Source: Streptomyces pinistramenti (GTDB taxonomy: Bacteria > Actinomycetota > Actinomycetes > Streptomycetales > Streptomycetaceae). From it: a stretch of DNA of 64,000 bases. The stretch covers positions 1-64,000 of the forward strand of contig NZ_JAJCXB010000006.1 in the NCBI RefSeq assembly GCF_020564935.1. Reading direction: 5' to 3'. The notes below the pieces were generated by a model, which saw nothing but the letters and a program-made list of their open reading frames with translations, made no database searches and was not told where the DNA came from. Below, piece after piece: positions 8,751 to 17,057 of the stretch. Each line of letters opens with the position of its first letter. The first letter of the stretch is position 1. The translations under genes and the position numbers were made by a program.

Positions 8751-10016
8751 GTGGTGAGCGCCGTCCGTTCGGCGTGGCGGGAAGTGCCCTCCGTCCAGAT
8801 ACGGCGGTTCGCCGCGCTGGCACTGGAGGAAGTGCCGTTACTGGCCCAGGACATCCTGGCCGAAATCCGCCGCGAATTCCCCCAACTCCCCGTGGTATTG
8901 GACGAATTCGGCGAACCGACGGCGCTGGTCGGCATCCGCCAGTCCCTTGAGCACTTCGTCGCGCACATGACGGTCGGCCTGGACCGGCCGCACGTCCACC
9001 CGCGCGTCTTCCAGGAGTTCGGCCGCGGCGAAGGAATGCAGGGCCGCAGCCTCGACGCCCTCCAGGCGATCTACCGGCTGGGCGTCCGCCTTGCCTGGCG
9101 GCGGCTGGCCGAGATCGGCCAGCAGGTCGCCATCCCGGCCCCCGCCATGTACGAGCTGGCCGAATCCGGCTTCGAGTATCTGGACGGCCTGGTCGCCGCG
9201 TCCGTACGCGGTTACGCCGAGGCCGCGGCCCGCCAGGCCGGCGAGCGGCTGCGGCTGCAACGGCGCCTGATGGAGCGGCTGTTCGCGAACACCGCGGCAC
9301 GGGCCGGGGCGGCGGGTGTGCCTCCTGGCGCGGGCCGGTCCGCAGGCGCAGGCGGCCCCGAACCCGACCCGGTGCTCGCCGAACAGGCGGCCCTGCTGGG
9401 CTGGCCGCTGCCCGAACGCGTCGCCGTCGCCGTGCTGTTGCGGCCGGACCGCGCGGCGGTGGCGCCCGCCGTCGCCCCCGACATCCTGCTCGACATGGAG
9501 TGCGAGCGGCCCCGGATGGTGGTGCCCGAACCGGACACTCCCGGACGGGGCGAACTGCTGCGGCGGGCCGCGGCCGGCTGGTCGGGGGCGATCGGGCCCG
9601 CCGTCCCCCTGGCGGACGCGGCGAAGTCGCTGCGCTGGGCCGGGACGGCGGCGGACCTGATGGAGTGCGGCCTGCTGCCCGTGGGCGACCTGCTCCAGTG
9701 CACCGAGCACACCGAGGCGCTGGTCCTGCTGCCGCCCGAGGAACTGATCGCGGATCTCGGCCGCCGCCGCCTCGCCCCCCTGGCCGGCTGCGGCCCGGCG
9801 CACGGACTGCGGCTCGCCGAGACGCTGCTGGCCTGGCTGGAGACCCGCGGCGGCGCTCCCGAGGTGGCCGCCAGGCTCGGTGTGCACCCGCAGACCGTGC
9901 GCTACCGGCTGCGCCAGATAAGGGAGTTGTGGGGGAGCGAGGTGGACGACCCCGACCGCCGCTTCGAACTGGAGCTGGTACTGCGGGCCCGGCGGCTGCG
10001 CGGGGAGCAGGGGTGA
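8751..10016 (+). CDS. PucR-family transcriptional regulator (C-terminal HTH)
   Basis: 421 residues. The N-terminal half is alpha-helical and resembles the regulatory RsbRD/GGDEF-like region of PucR/CdaR regulators. The C-terminal HTH is clear in EVAARLGVHPQTVRYRLRQI (about 374-393), the PucR HTH_30 signature. The GTG start at 8751 is chosen because AGGAGG lies 6-8 bases upstream. A second in-frame GTG follows at 8754. It is downstream of the DUF2613 gene with a 10-base gap. The regulon is unknown, though the neighbouring envelope genes are candidates. FasR at 33223-34407 is a second member of this family in the window. Confidence 0.85.
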   Translation: MVSAVRSAWREVPSVQIRRFAALALEEVPLLAQDILAEIRREFPQLPVVLDEFGEPTALVGIRQSLEHFVAHMTVGLDRPHVHPRVFQEFGRGEGMQGRSLDALQAIYRLGVRLAWRRLAEIGQQVAIPAPAMYELAESGFEYLDGLVAASVRGYAEAAARQAGERLRLQRRLMERLFANTAARAGAAGVPPGAGRSAGAGGPEPDPVLAEQAALLGWPLPERVAVAVLLRPDRAAVAPAVAPDILLDMECERPRMVVPEPDTPGRGELLRRAAAGWSGAIGPAVPLADAAKSLRWAGTAADLMECGLLPVGDLLQCTEHTEALVLLPPEELIADLGRRRLAPLAGCGPAHGLRLAETLLAWLETRGGAPEVAARLGVHPQTVRYRLRQIRELWGSEVDDPDRRFELELVLRARRLRGEQG

Positions 10017-10079
10017 GCGGCGGCCGGGGACGGGCCTCCCGGGGTGGCCTGGTCTGCGCGCGGGCCCCGGGCGGCGCGG

Positions 10080-10736
10080 TCAGCTGAAGTCGAACTCGCC
10101 GGTGCGGGTCCGCTTCAGCTCGAAGAACCTGTCGTATCCGGCCAGCAGCCGGGCGCCGTCGAAGACCCGTACCGCGTCCTCGCCGCGCGGGATCGACATC
10201 AGCACCGGGCCGAAGAAGGCCACCCCGTCGATGTGGATCGTCGGGGTGCCGACGTCCTCGCCGACCGGATCCATGCCTTCGTGGTGGCTGGCGCGCAGCA
10301 GCTCGTCGTAACGGTCGGTCTCGGCCGCCCCGGCCAGCGCGGCCGGCAGTCCGGCCTCGGCCAGCGACTCCTGGATGACGGCGGTGAGGTCCTCGCGGCG
10401 GTCGTTGTGCAGGCGGGTGCCGAGTGCCGTGTAGAGAGCGCGGAGCACCTCGTCGCCGTGGCCCGCGGCGGCGGCGATGCACACCCGCACCGGGCCCCAG
10501 CCCTCGTCCAGCAGCGCGCGGTATTCCTCCGGCAGGTCCTCGCGGCCTTCGTTGAGCACGGACAGGCTCATCACCCGGAAACGCAGATCGAGATCACGGT
10601 GCCGCTCGACCTCCAGGATCCAGCGGGAGGCGACCCAGGCGAACGGGCAGATCGGGTCGAAGTAGAAGTCGACGGAGTGGCGGGTGCGGCCGGGGTCCTG
10701 GGTGCCCTGGCCGCTCGGAGAGTTCTGGGAGGTCAT
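10080..10736 (-). CDS. DsbA-family mycothiol-dependent oxidoreductase/nitroreductase (Rv2466c-like)
   Basis: 218 residues with a thioredoxin/DsbA fold: [13 protein letters not shown] (about 22-34) carries the active-site Cys near residue 30. Only the first Cys of the CPxC motif is present (CPFA). [17 protein letters not shown] (about 166-182) is the cis-Pro region. Relatives in actinobacteria (Rv2466c) reduce nitro compounds and disulfides with mycothiol or mycoredoxin. The start at 10736 has no Shine-Dalgarno, but TAGCCT at 10743-10748 is six bases away, as in a leaderless transcript. Neighbours are a MarR regulator, an MDR reductase and Ohr, which suggests a thiol/electrophile stress group. 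Confidence 0.85.
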   Translation of the reverse strand: MTSQNSPSGQGTQDPGRTRHSVDFYFDPICPFAWVASRWILEVERHRDLDLRFRVMSLSVLNEGREDLPEEYRALLDEGWGPVRVCIAAAAGHGDEVLRALYTALGTRLHNDRREDLTAVIQESLAEAGLPAALAGAAETDRYDELLRASHHEGMDPVGEDVGTPTIHIDGVAFFGPVLMSIPRGEDAVRVFDGARLLAGYDRFFELKRTRTGEFDFS

Positions 10737-10742
10737 GGGGCC

Positions 10743-10748
10743 AGGCTA
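10743..10748 (-). promoter_or_regulatory. Probable -10 box of a leaderless transcript (DsbA-like gene)
   Basis: On the minus strand TAGCCT lies exactly six bases before the ATG at 10736. The spacing would put transcription start at or next to the start codon. No convincing -35 hexamer is visible. Confidence 0.45.
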
Positions 10749-10850
10749 GAGCGGCACGCGGGCGCACGCGCGGGCCACCCGCCGCCTCGCGGAACCGGCC
10801 ACTCCGTCGGACGGCCGCAGGCGGCGGCTCTCCCCGTCATCCGCGCCCGC

Positions 10851-11282
10851 TCATTCCGGTGCGGTGCCCAGCATCCGCTGGAGCAGTTCCTTGAGCAGCG
10901 TGCGTTCCGTGACGGTGAGATGGCTCAGCGGCTCGCGGGCGAAGTGGAGCGAGCCGCGCAGCCGCTCGGCCGTACGCCTGCCCTCGGCCGTCGGGGCGGC
11001 CAGCTTCACGCGGCGGTCGGCGGGGTCGGGGCGGCGCTCGACCAGGCCGCGTGACTCCAGCCGGTCGACTATGCCGGTGATGTTCGACGGCTCGCACTTG
11101 AGGCGCTGGGCGATCTTCCGCATGGGCAGCGGCTCGACGGACAGCAGGCCCAGCACCCGGGCCTGGGCGCCGGTCAGGGAGTGCTGGGATGCCGCGTGCT
11201 CGTACTCCTCGTGGTAGCGGGCGACGACGGTGCCGATGAGGTCGACGACCTCGACGGTCAAAGGGTCTGCGCGCGGAGTCAT
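10851..11282 (-). CDS. MarR-family transcriptional regulator
   Basis: 143 residues with the winged HTH of MarR proteins: LTGAQARVLGLLSVEPLPMR, then KIAQRLKCEPSNITGIVDRL (recognition helix, about 55-75) and the wing RRPDPADRRVKL. It lacks the N-terminal peroxidatic Cys of OhrR. The only Cys seen is in the recognition region (LKCEPSN). It is divergent from the MDR reductase (85-base gap), which it probably controls together with itself. TATCCT six bases before the ATG suggests a leaderless mRNA. Confidence 0.88.
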   Translation of the reverse strand: MTPRADPLTVEVVDLIGTVVARYHEEYEHAASQHSLTGAQARVLGLLSVEPLPMRKIAQRLKCEPSNITGIVDRLESRGLVERRPDPADRRVKLAAPTAEGRRTAERLRGSLHFAREPLSHLTVTERTLLKELLQRMLGTAPE

Positions 11283-11288
11283 GGAAAC

Positions 11289-11332
11289 AGGATAACCGTT
11301 TGCTTGACATCATGAAATATCGAGCGCATGGT
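11289..11332. promoter_or_regulatory. Divergent marR / MDR promoter region with candidate operator
   Basis: Rightward: a perfect TTGACA (11304-11309), 17 bases, then CATGGT (11327-11332) as a weak -10. Leftward: TATCCT (11294-11289) is six bases from the marR ATG. Overlapping the rightward promoter is an imperfect palindrome at 11302-11325, with arms GCTTGACAT and ATATCGAGC. This fits MarR repression of both genes, but the operator is inferred. Confidence 0.45.
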
Positions 11333-11367
11333 TGTTTCAGTACCTGAAGCATTAGGAGGATCGACCC

Positions 11368-12387
11368 ATGTCCGCACTGCCCGCGACCGGCCGTGAATGG
11401 CACCTCATCGCCCGCCCGCACGGCTGGCCCACCCCGGACGACTTCGCGCTGCGCGAGGCCCCGGTGCCCGAGGTCGGTGAGGGCCAGATCCTCGTCCGCA
11501 ACCTGCACTTCTCGGTCGACCCGTACATGCGCGGCCGGATGAACGACGTGAAGTCCTACACGCCGCCGTTCCAGCTGGACCGGCCCATGGACGGCGGCGC
11601 GGTCGGCGAGGTCATCGCCTCGCGCGCGGAAACCTTCGCCGTCGGGGACCACGTCCTGCACGGCCTCGGCTGGCGCGAGTACGCCGTGCTCGACGCCGCG
11701 AACGCCGCTGCGGTCGACGCCTCGCTCGCCCCCCTGACCGCCTACCTCGGCGTCCTGGGCATGCCGGGCCTGACCGCCTACGCGGGCCTTCTGGAGGTGG
11801 CGTCCTTCAAGGAGGGCGATGCCGTCTTCGTGTCCGGTGCGGCCGGCGCGGTGGGCAGCGAGGTCGGCCAGATCGCCAAACTCAAGGGCGCATCCCGGGT
11901 CATCGGCTCGGCCGGCTCGGACGAGAAGGTCAGGCTCCTCGTCGAGGAGTACGGCTTCGACGCCGCGTTCAACTACAAGAACGGCGACGTCACCAAGCAG
12001 CTCAAGCAAGCCGCACCCGACGGCATCGACGTCTACTTCGACAACGTCGGCGGCGACCACCTCGAAGCGGCCATCAGCGCGTTCAACGTCCACGGCCGCG
12101 CCGCCATCTGCGGCATGATCTCGATGTACAACGCCACCGAGCCGACCCCGGCGCCGCGCAACCTCGCGCTGGTGATCGGCAAGCGGCTGCGCCTCCAGGG
12201 CCTGCTGGTCGCCGACCACCGCGCGCTCCAGCCGCAGTTCGTCCAGGAGGTCTCCGGCTGGATCCGCTCCGGCGAGCTGAAGTACGGCGAGACCAAGGTC
12301 TCCGGCATCGAGAACGGCGTCGAGGCGTTCCTCGGGCTGCTCCGCGGCGAGAACACCGGAAAGATGATCGTGAGCCTCGCCGGCTGA
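11368..12387 (+). CDS. NADP-dependent MDR-family oxidoreductase (zinc-independent, LTB4 12-hydroxydehydrogenase-like)
   Basis: 339 residues. The N-terminal GroES-like domain has the family motif FSVDPYMRGRMND (about 46-58). The Rossmann domain contains VFVSGAAGAVGSEVGQIAKL (about 152-171), the AxxGxxG nucleotide-binding loop, and DVYFDNVGG (about 221-229). No structural or catalytic zinc Cys cluster is present, as in alkenal/one reductases and CurA-like enzymes that reduce alpha,beta-unsaturated carbonyls. Start ATG at 11368 has AGGAGG upstream. It lies opposite marR and 83 bases ahead of an Ohr-type gene, consistent with electrophile defence. Confidence 0.88.
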   Translation: MSALPATGREWHLIARPHGWPTPDDFALREAPVPEVGEGQILVRNLHFSVDPYMRGRMNDVKSYTPPFQLDRPMDGGAVGEVIASRAETFAVGDHVLHGLGWREYAVLDAANAAAVDASLAPLTAYLGVLGMPGLTAYAGLLEVASFKEGDAVFVSGAAGAVGSEVGQIAKLKGASRVIGSAGSDEKVRLLVEEYGFDAAFNYKNGDVTKQLKQAAPDGIDVYFDNVGGDHLEAAISAFNVHGRAAICGMISMYNATEPTPAPRNLALVIGKRLRLQGLLVADHRALQPQFVQEVSGWIRSGELKYGETKVSGIENGVEAFLGLLRGENTGKMIVSLAG

Positions 12388-12470
12388 CCTGGCGGTGCGG
12401 ACCGCTAGGCTCGGCGCCAAGCCGTCGCGATCGTGGGCGCGAGTCGCGGCGAACCACAGGAGGATTGTTC

Positions 12471-12899
12471 ATGTCCATCCCACCGGTCGATGTCGTCTAC
12501 ACCGCCGTCGCCACCGCCGAGAACGGCCGTGACGGCCGCGTCGCCACCGATGACGGCAAGCTCGACGTCGTCGTCAACCCGCCCAAGGAGCAGGGCGGCA
12601 ACGGCGCCGGCACCAACCCCGAGCAGCTCTTCGCCGCGGGCTACAGCGCCTGCTTCCAGGGCGCGCTCAGCGTCGTCGCCCGCCAGGAGAAGGCGGACGT
12701 CTCGGGTTCCCGGGTGACCGCACACGTCGGCATCGGCAAGACCCCGGCCGGCGGCTTCGGCCTCAAGGTCGAGATCTCCGCCTCGATCCCGAACGTCGAC
12801 GCGGCCACCGCCAAGGACCTCGTGGAGAAGGCGCACCAGGTGTGCCCGTACTCCAGCGCCACCCGCGGCAACATCGAGGTCACGCTGACCGTCGCCTGA
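12471..12899 (+). CDS. ohr: Organic hydroperoxide resistance protein (Ohr/OsmC family)
   Basis: 142 residues with both Ohr active-site cysteines: GYSACFQGALSVVA (about residue 60) and HQVCPYSSATRGN (about 125), in the Ohr spacing. It reduces organic hydroperoxides, in actinobacteria using lipoyl or mycothiol electrons. ATG at 12471 is chosen because AGGAGG ends eight bases upstream; an in-frame TTG six bases earlier is less likely. It follows the MDR reductase in the same direction and is closed by a strong hairpin. The nearby MarR is not a standard OhrR because it lacks the N-terminal sensing Cys. Confidence 0.92.
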   Translation: MSIPPVDVVYTAVATAENGRDGRVATDDGKLDVVVNPPKEQGGNGAGTNPEQLFAAGYSACFQGALSVVARQEKADVSGSRVTAHVGIGKTPAGGFGLKVEISASIPNVDAATAKDLVEKAHQVCPYSSATRGNIEVTLTVA

Positions 12900-12924
12900 C
12901 CCGCGACCACGGCAGAACGTCACG

Positions 12925-12961
12925 CCGAGGGCCGCATCCCTGCCAGGGGTGCGGCCCTCGG
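12925..12961 (+). terminator. Hairpin terminator after ohr
   Basis: A 12-bp perfect stem, CCGAGGGCCGCA with TGCGGCCCTCGG, whose loop contains a further CCCT/AGGG pairing. It begins 25 bases after the ohr stop. No T-run follows, as is common in Streptomyces. Confidence 0.7.
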
Positions 12962-13084
12962 CCGTGGTGCGGGGTACCGCCGTCCGGAGCCCGCGAAAGC
13001 CCCGTCCGGCAGGCGCAATTCGCTCTTCCCCGCCCGCCCCGCGTGACGCAGGCCACGCACCCGACGTCTTGACGGGCGCCCCGT

Positions 13085-13119
13085 GTAATCGATTACGTAG
13101 GCCCCACGAAATCGATTAC
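13085..13119. promoter_or_regulatory. Twin LacI-family operators upstream of the lacI-rbs operon
   Basis: A perfect 12-base palindrome GTAATCGATTAC at 13085-13096 and a near copy GAAATCGATTAC at 13108-13119. Their centres are 23 bp apart, about two helical turns, on the same DNA face. The central CG is typical of LacI-family operators. The regulator encoded just downstream is the likely ligand. The 328-base stretch 12900-13227 has no gene and otherwise holds the ohr terminator and the 17-bp repeats. Confidence 0.7.
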
Positions 13120-13123
13120 ACAT

Positions 13124-13208
13124 CGACCTCGATCAGACTCCGACCTCGATCAGACTCCGACCTCGATCGGGCTCCGGCCGCGATCAGGCATCGGCCTCGA
13201 TCACACGC
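13124..13208. repeat. Five tandem 17-bp repeats in the lacI leader
   Basis: Exact 17-base period. Copies 1 and 2 are identical (CGACCTCGATCAGACTC, 13124-13140 and 13141-13157); copy 3 (13158-13174), copy 4 (13175-13191) and copy 5 (13192-13208) diverge progressively but keep the CGATC core. 17 is not a multiple of three and the array ends 19 bases before the lacI start, so it is not a coding repeat. Function unknown. Confidence 0.85.
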
Positions 13209-13227
13209 AGAGGATGGCAACGGCGCC

Positions 13228-14229
13228 ATGGCGAACATCAAGGACGTGGCAGAGCGGGCGGGGGTCTCGGTCGCCACGGTTTCGCGGGTACTCAACGGGC
13301 ACAGTCCGGTCGCCGAGACCCGGGACCGGGTGCTCGCCGCCGTACGGGAGTTGGGCTACCGGCCCAACAACGTCGCCCGCGCGCTGCGCACCGCCCGCAC
13401 CGGCACGCTCGGGCTGATCATCAGCGACCTCACCAACCCGTTCTTCACCGAGCTGGCCGACGCCGTCGAGGACGAGGCCCGCAGCCTCGGCTACAGCCTG
13501 GTCATCGGCAACGCGGGCGAGCGCCCCGAGCAGCAGGACGACCACATCCGCACGCTGCTCGACCGGCGGATCGACGGCCTGCTGGTCAGCTCGGCGGGCA
13601 CCGGTTCCGCGATGCTCGGTGAGGTCGTCGACTCCGGCACCCCGCTGGTCCTGCTGGACCGTGCCGTGCCCGGCGTCGACGCCCCGTGCGTACGCGCCGA
13701 CGGCCGCGCCGCGCTCACCGCCCTCGCCGCCCACCTCGCCGCCCTCGGCCGCAGCCGCCCCGCGATCATCGTCGCGCCGGCCGGCACCCCCACCGGTGAC
13801 GAGCGCCTGCACCTGTTCCGTACGGCGCTCGCCGCGCACGGCATCCGCCTGCCCGACACCCGCGTCGGCGCCACCCCCGACCTCCAGCACACCGGCGGCC
13901 GCAGCGTGATGCGCGCCTTCCTCGACCTGCCCCAGCCGCCCGACGCGGTGCTGGCCACCGACAACCTGATGGCGCTCGGCGCGCTGGACGAACTGCGCGC
14001 CCGCGGGCTGCGGATCCCCGACGACATGGCGCTGGTGGTCTACGACGACGTGCCGTGGTTCGCGCACACCGACCCGCCGCTGACCGTCATCGCCCAGCCC
14101 ACCCGCGAACTGGGCAGGGCCGCCGTGCACACCCTGCTGGCGCGCATCGAAGGCCGGGCCGCCGACTCGGTGCTGCTGCCGGCCAGGCTGGTACCCCGCC
14201 GCTCCTGCGGCGAACCGCCGGCCGGCTGA
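13228..14229 (+). CDS. LacI-family transcriptional regulator (ribose-type operon repressor)
   Basis: 333 residues. N-terminal HTH IKDVAERAGVSVATVSRVLN (about 4-23) is followed by the hinge region and a periplasmic-binding-protein-like sensor domain (TGTLGLIISDLTNPFF onward). ATG 13228 gives the canonical N terminus MANIKDVAERAG; AGAGG lies 13 bases before it. It is the first gene of lacI-rbsA-rbsC-rbsB-rbsK and is probably autoregulated through the twin GTAATCGATTAC operators. Ribose or a ribose-like sugar is the likely inducer, inferred from the downstream kinase. Confidence 0.9.
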   Translation: MANIKDVAERAGVSVATVSRVLNGHSPVAETRDRVLAAVRELGYRPNNVARALRTARTGTLGLIISDLTNPFFTELADAVEDEARSLGYSLVIGNAGERPEQQDDHIRTLLDRRIDGLLVSSAGTGSAMLGEVVDSGTPLVLLDRAVPGVDAPCVRADGRAALTALAAHLAALGRSRPAIIVAPAGTPTGDERLHLFRTALAAHGIRLPDTRVGATPDLQHTGGRSVMRAFLDLPQPPDAVLATDNLMALGALDELRARGLRIPDDMALVVYDDVPWFAHTDPPLTVIAQPTRELGRAAVHTLLARIEGRAADSVLLPARLVPRRSCGEPPAG

Positions 14230-14374
14230 CGGGCCGCCGCCGGCCGGGCACACCGGCCGCCCGCGCCGGGCCCGCACCCACAAGGCCCCTGGGGGAGCGA
14301 CTTCACGCACCCGCCGGGTCCGCACACCGACAGCACCACCCGAGCACCACACCCGAGGAAGAGAGGGGCAGCGC

Positions 14375-16063
14375 ATGACCGGCGTCAACGACGACGTACC
14401 GGGCGGCCGCGAACTGCTGCGCGTGGAGGGGGTGACGAAGTCGTTCCCCGGCGTGCGCGCGCTGGACGGCGTGGACCTGAGCCTGCGCACCGGCGAGGTG
14501 CACGTACTGCTCGGCGAGAACGGCGCGGGCAAGAGCACGCTCATCAAGATGCTGTCCGGCGCCCACCGCCCCGACGAGGGACGCATCCTCGCCGACTGCG
14601 GAGCGGACGGCGGCACCAACGGCGCGCCCGGCAGCGGGGCCCAGGGGCTCCGCGAGGTGCACATCCGCTCCGCGCAGGACGCGGAACGGCTCGGCATCGC
14701 CACCATCTACCAGGAGTTCAACCTCGTCCCCGGCCTGACCGTTGCCGAGAACATCTTCCTCGGCCGCCAGCCGCGCACCGCGCTCGGCCTCGTCGACCGG
14801 AAGACGATGCGGGCCCGCGCCGCCGAACTGCTGCGCCGGGTACGCCTGGACGTCTCCCCGAGCACCCCGGTCTCCGAACTGGGCATCGCCCGGCTCCAGA
14901 TGGTGGAGATCGCCAAGGCACTCAGCCTCGAAGCCCGCGTCCTGATCATGGACGAGCCGACCGCGGTGCTCACGTCCGACGAGGTCGAGACCCTCTTCGG
15001 CATCGTCCGCGAACTGCGCGCGGACGGCGTCGGCATCATCTTCATCACCCACCACCTCGACGAGATCGGCGCACTCGGCGACCGGGTCACCGTGCTGCGC
15101 GACGGCCGCTCCGTCGACGAGGTCCCCGCCTCCACGGACGAGGAGGAACTGATCCGGCTGATGGTCGGGCGGGACATCTCCGAGCAGTACCCGCGCACCC
15201 GCCCCGACGCGCCGGGCGCGCCGCTGCTGCGGGTCCGCGGCCTGACCCGGCACGGCGTCCGCAGCAGCAAGGGCTCACCGGCCCGACCGGCCTTCGAGGG
15301 CATCGACTTCGAGGTGCGGGCCGGCGAGGTCGTCGGCCTCGCGGGACTGGTCGGCGCGGGTCGCACCGAGGTCGCACGGGCGATCTTCGGCGTGGACCGC
15401 TACGACGCCGGGACCGTCGAGGTCGGCGGCACGGAGCTGGCGCGCGGCGATGTGCGGGCGGCGATGCGGGCCGGGCTCGGCCTCGTACCGGAGGACCGAA
15501 AGGGCCAGGGCCTGGTCCTGGACGCCTCGCTCCAGGACAACCTGACGCTGGCGAGGCTGGACCGCGACACCCGGCGCGGCCTGGTCGACCGGGGAGGGCA
15601 GCGGCGCGAAGCGGCCGCCGTCGCCGGGCAGTTGAAGGTCCGGATGAGCGGCCTCGGCCAGAGCGCCCGCACCCTCTCGGGCGGCAATCAGCAGAAGATC
15701 GTCATCGGCAAGTGGCTACTGGCCGAGACCCGGCTGCTGATCCTCGACGAGCCGACCCGCGGCATCGACGTCGGCGCCAAGGTCGAGATCTACCAGCTGA
15801 TCAACGAGCTGACGGCGGCCGGCTGCGCGGTGCTGATGATCTCCAGCGATCTGCCCGAGATCCTCGGCATGAGCGACCGGGTGCTGGTGATGGCGCAGGG
15901 CCGGCTGGCCGGTGAACTCCCGGCCGCCGAGGCCACCCAGGACGCGGTGATGGAGCTGGCCGTCCGGTCCCCGAAGGGCGCCGCCCCGCCCGACGCCGGT
16001 CACACCCCGTCCACGAACAAGAACCACCCAGGTCAGAGCGCGATGGAGGGCTCCGATGACTGA
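14375..16063 (+). CDS. rbsA: Sugar ABC transporter ATP-binding protein (RbsA type)
   Basis: 562 residues with two ABC domains in tandem. In the first, Walker A is GENGAGKSTLIKMLSG (about 47-62), the Q-loop is in ATIYQEFNL, and Walker B is LIMDEPTA. The second has the degenerate P-loop GLVGAGRTEVA, the LSGGNQQK signature and LLILDEPTRGIDVG. About 18 extra residues rich in Gly/Ala/Asn (near residues 72-90) sit between Walker A and the Q-loop of domain 1. Start ATG 14375 follows a purine-rich leader. Its last 8 bases overlap rbsC. It energises pentose import with the permease and binding protein encoded next. Confidence 0.92.
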   Translation: MTGVNDDVPGGRELLRVEGVTKSFPGVRALDGVDLSLRTGEVHVLLGENGAGKSTLIKMLSGAHRPDEGRILADCGADGGTNGAPGSGAQGLREVHIRSAQDAERLGIATIYQEFNLVPGLTVAENIFLGRQPRTALGLVDRKTMRARAAELLRRVRLDVSPSTPVSELGIARLQMVEIAKALSLEARVLIMDEPTAVLTSDEVETLFGIVRELRADGVGIIFITHHLDEIGALGDRVTVLRDGRSVDEVPASTDEEELIRLMVGRDISEQYPRTRPDAPGAPLLRVRGLTRHGVRSSKGSPARPAFEGIDFEVRAGEVVGLAGLVGAGRTEVARAIFGVDRYDAGTVEVGGTELARGDVRAAMRAGLGLVPEDRKGQGLVLDASLQDNLTLARLDRDTRRGLVDRGGQRREAAAVAGQLKVRMSGLGQSARTLSGGNQQKIVIGKWLLAETRLLILDEPTRGIDVGAKVEIYQLINELTAAGCAVLMISSDLPEILGMSDRVLVMAQGRLAGELPAAEATQDAVMELAVRSPKGAAPPDAGHTPSTNKNHPGQSAMEGSDD

Positions 16064-17057
16064 GCTGCTGAAGACCCCGGGGGAGACGCCCCCGACCACG
16101 GCCCAGGGCCGTGCGTTCGGACCGTGGTGCACCAGGGCGGTCCTCAAGAACGGCCCGCTGGGCGGCCTGATCGCCCTGGTCGTGGTGATGGCGGTGCTGT
16201 CCCAGGACTTCCTCAACGGGCAGAACCTCCTCAACGTCGGCGTCCAGGCGTCCGTCACCGCGATCCTGGCGTTCGGCGTCACCTTCGTGATCGTCTCGGC
16301 CGGCATCGACCTGTCCGTCGGCTCGGTCGCCGCGCTCTCCGCCACCGTCGTCGCCTGGGCGGCCACCGGCGAGGGCCTGCCGGTCTGGATCGCGGTGCTG
16401 CTCGGCCTCGCGGTCGGCGCGGCCGCGGGACTGGTCTCCGGCGCGCTCGTCGCGTACGGCAAACTGCCCGCCTTCATCGCCACGTTGGCGATGCTCTCGA
16501 TCGGCCGCGGCCTGGCGCTGGTGATCTCCGGCGGCTCGCCGATCCCCTTCCCCGCCTCGGTCAGCTCGCTCGGCGACACCCTCGGCGGCTGGCTGCCGGT
16601 GCCCGTCCTGGTGATGATCGCCATGGGGCTGGTCGCCGCGCTGATCCTGGCCCGTACGTACTCCGGGCGCGCGATGTTCGCGATCGGCGGCAACGAGGAG
16701 GCGGCCCGGCTCTCCGGCATCCACGTCAAGCGCCGCAAGCTCGTCATCTACGCGCTGTCCGGCCTGTTCGCCGCGGTGGCCGGCATCGTGCTCGCCGCCC
16801 GGCTCACCTCTGCCCAGCCGCAGGCCGCGTCCGGCTACGAACTCGACGCCATCGCCGCCGTCGTCATCGGCGGCGCCAGCCTCTCCGGCGGCTCCGGCAA
16901 GGCGTCCGGCACCCTCATCGGCGCGCTGATCCTCGCCGTGCTGCGCAACGGCCTCAACCTGCTGAGCGTCTCGGCGTTCTGGCAGCAGGTCGCCACCGGC
17001 CTCGTCATCGCGCTCGCCGTGCTCCTGGACACCCTGCGCCGCCGGAGCGCCCGATGA
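16056..17057 (+). CDS. rbsC: Sugar ABC transporter permease (RbsC type)
   Basis: 333 residues, about nine to ten membrane segments (BPD_transp_2 family). Family features include ITFVIVSAGIDLSVGS-like sequence near residues 70-85 and GGNEEAARLSGI (about 209-220), the cytoplasmic coupling region. ATG 16056 lies inside the last codons of rbsA, and its own stop overlaps the rbsB start (ATGA), so all three genes are translationally coupled. Confidence 0.92.
   Translation: MTELLKTPGETPPTTAQGRAFGPWCTRAVLKNGPLGGLIALVVVMAVLSQDFLNGQNLLNVGVQASVTAILAFGVTFVIVSAGIDLSVGSVAALSATVVAWAATGEGLPVWIAVLLGLAVGAAAGLVSGALVAYGKLPAFIATLAMLSIGRGLALVISGGSPIPFPASVSSLGDTLGGWLPVPVLVMIAMGLVAALILARTYSGRAMFAIGGNEEAARLSGIHVKRRKLVIYALSGLFAAVAGIVLAARLTSAQPQAASGYELDAIAAVVIGGASLSGGSGKASGTLIGALILAVLRNGLNLLSVSAFWQQVATGLVIALAVLLDTLRRRSAR

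Noticed and set aside
13124..13208. Tandem repeats considered as a CRISPR array
   Set aside because: Units are contiguous 17-mers without spacers and no cas genes are present.
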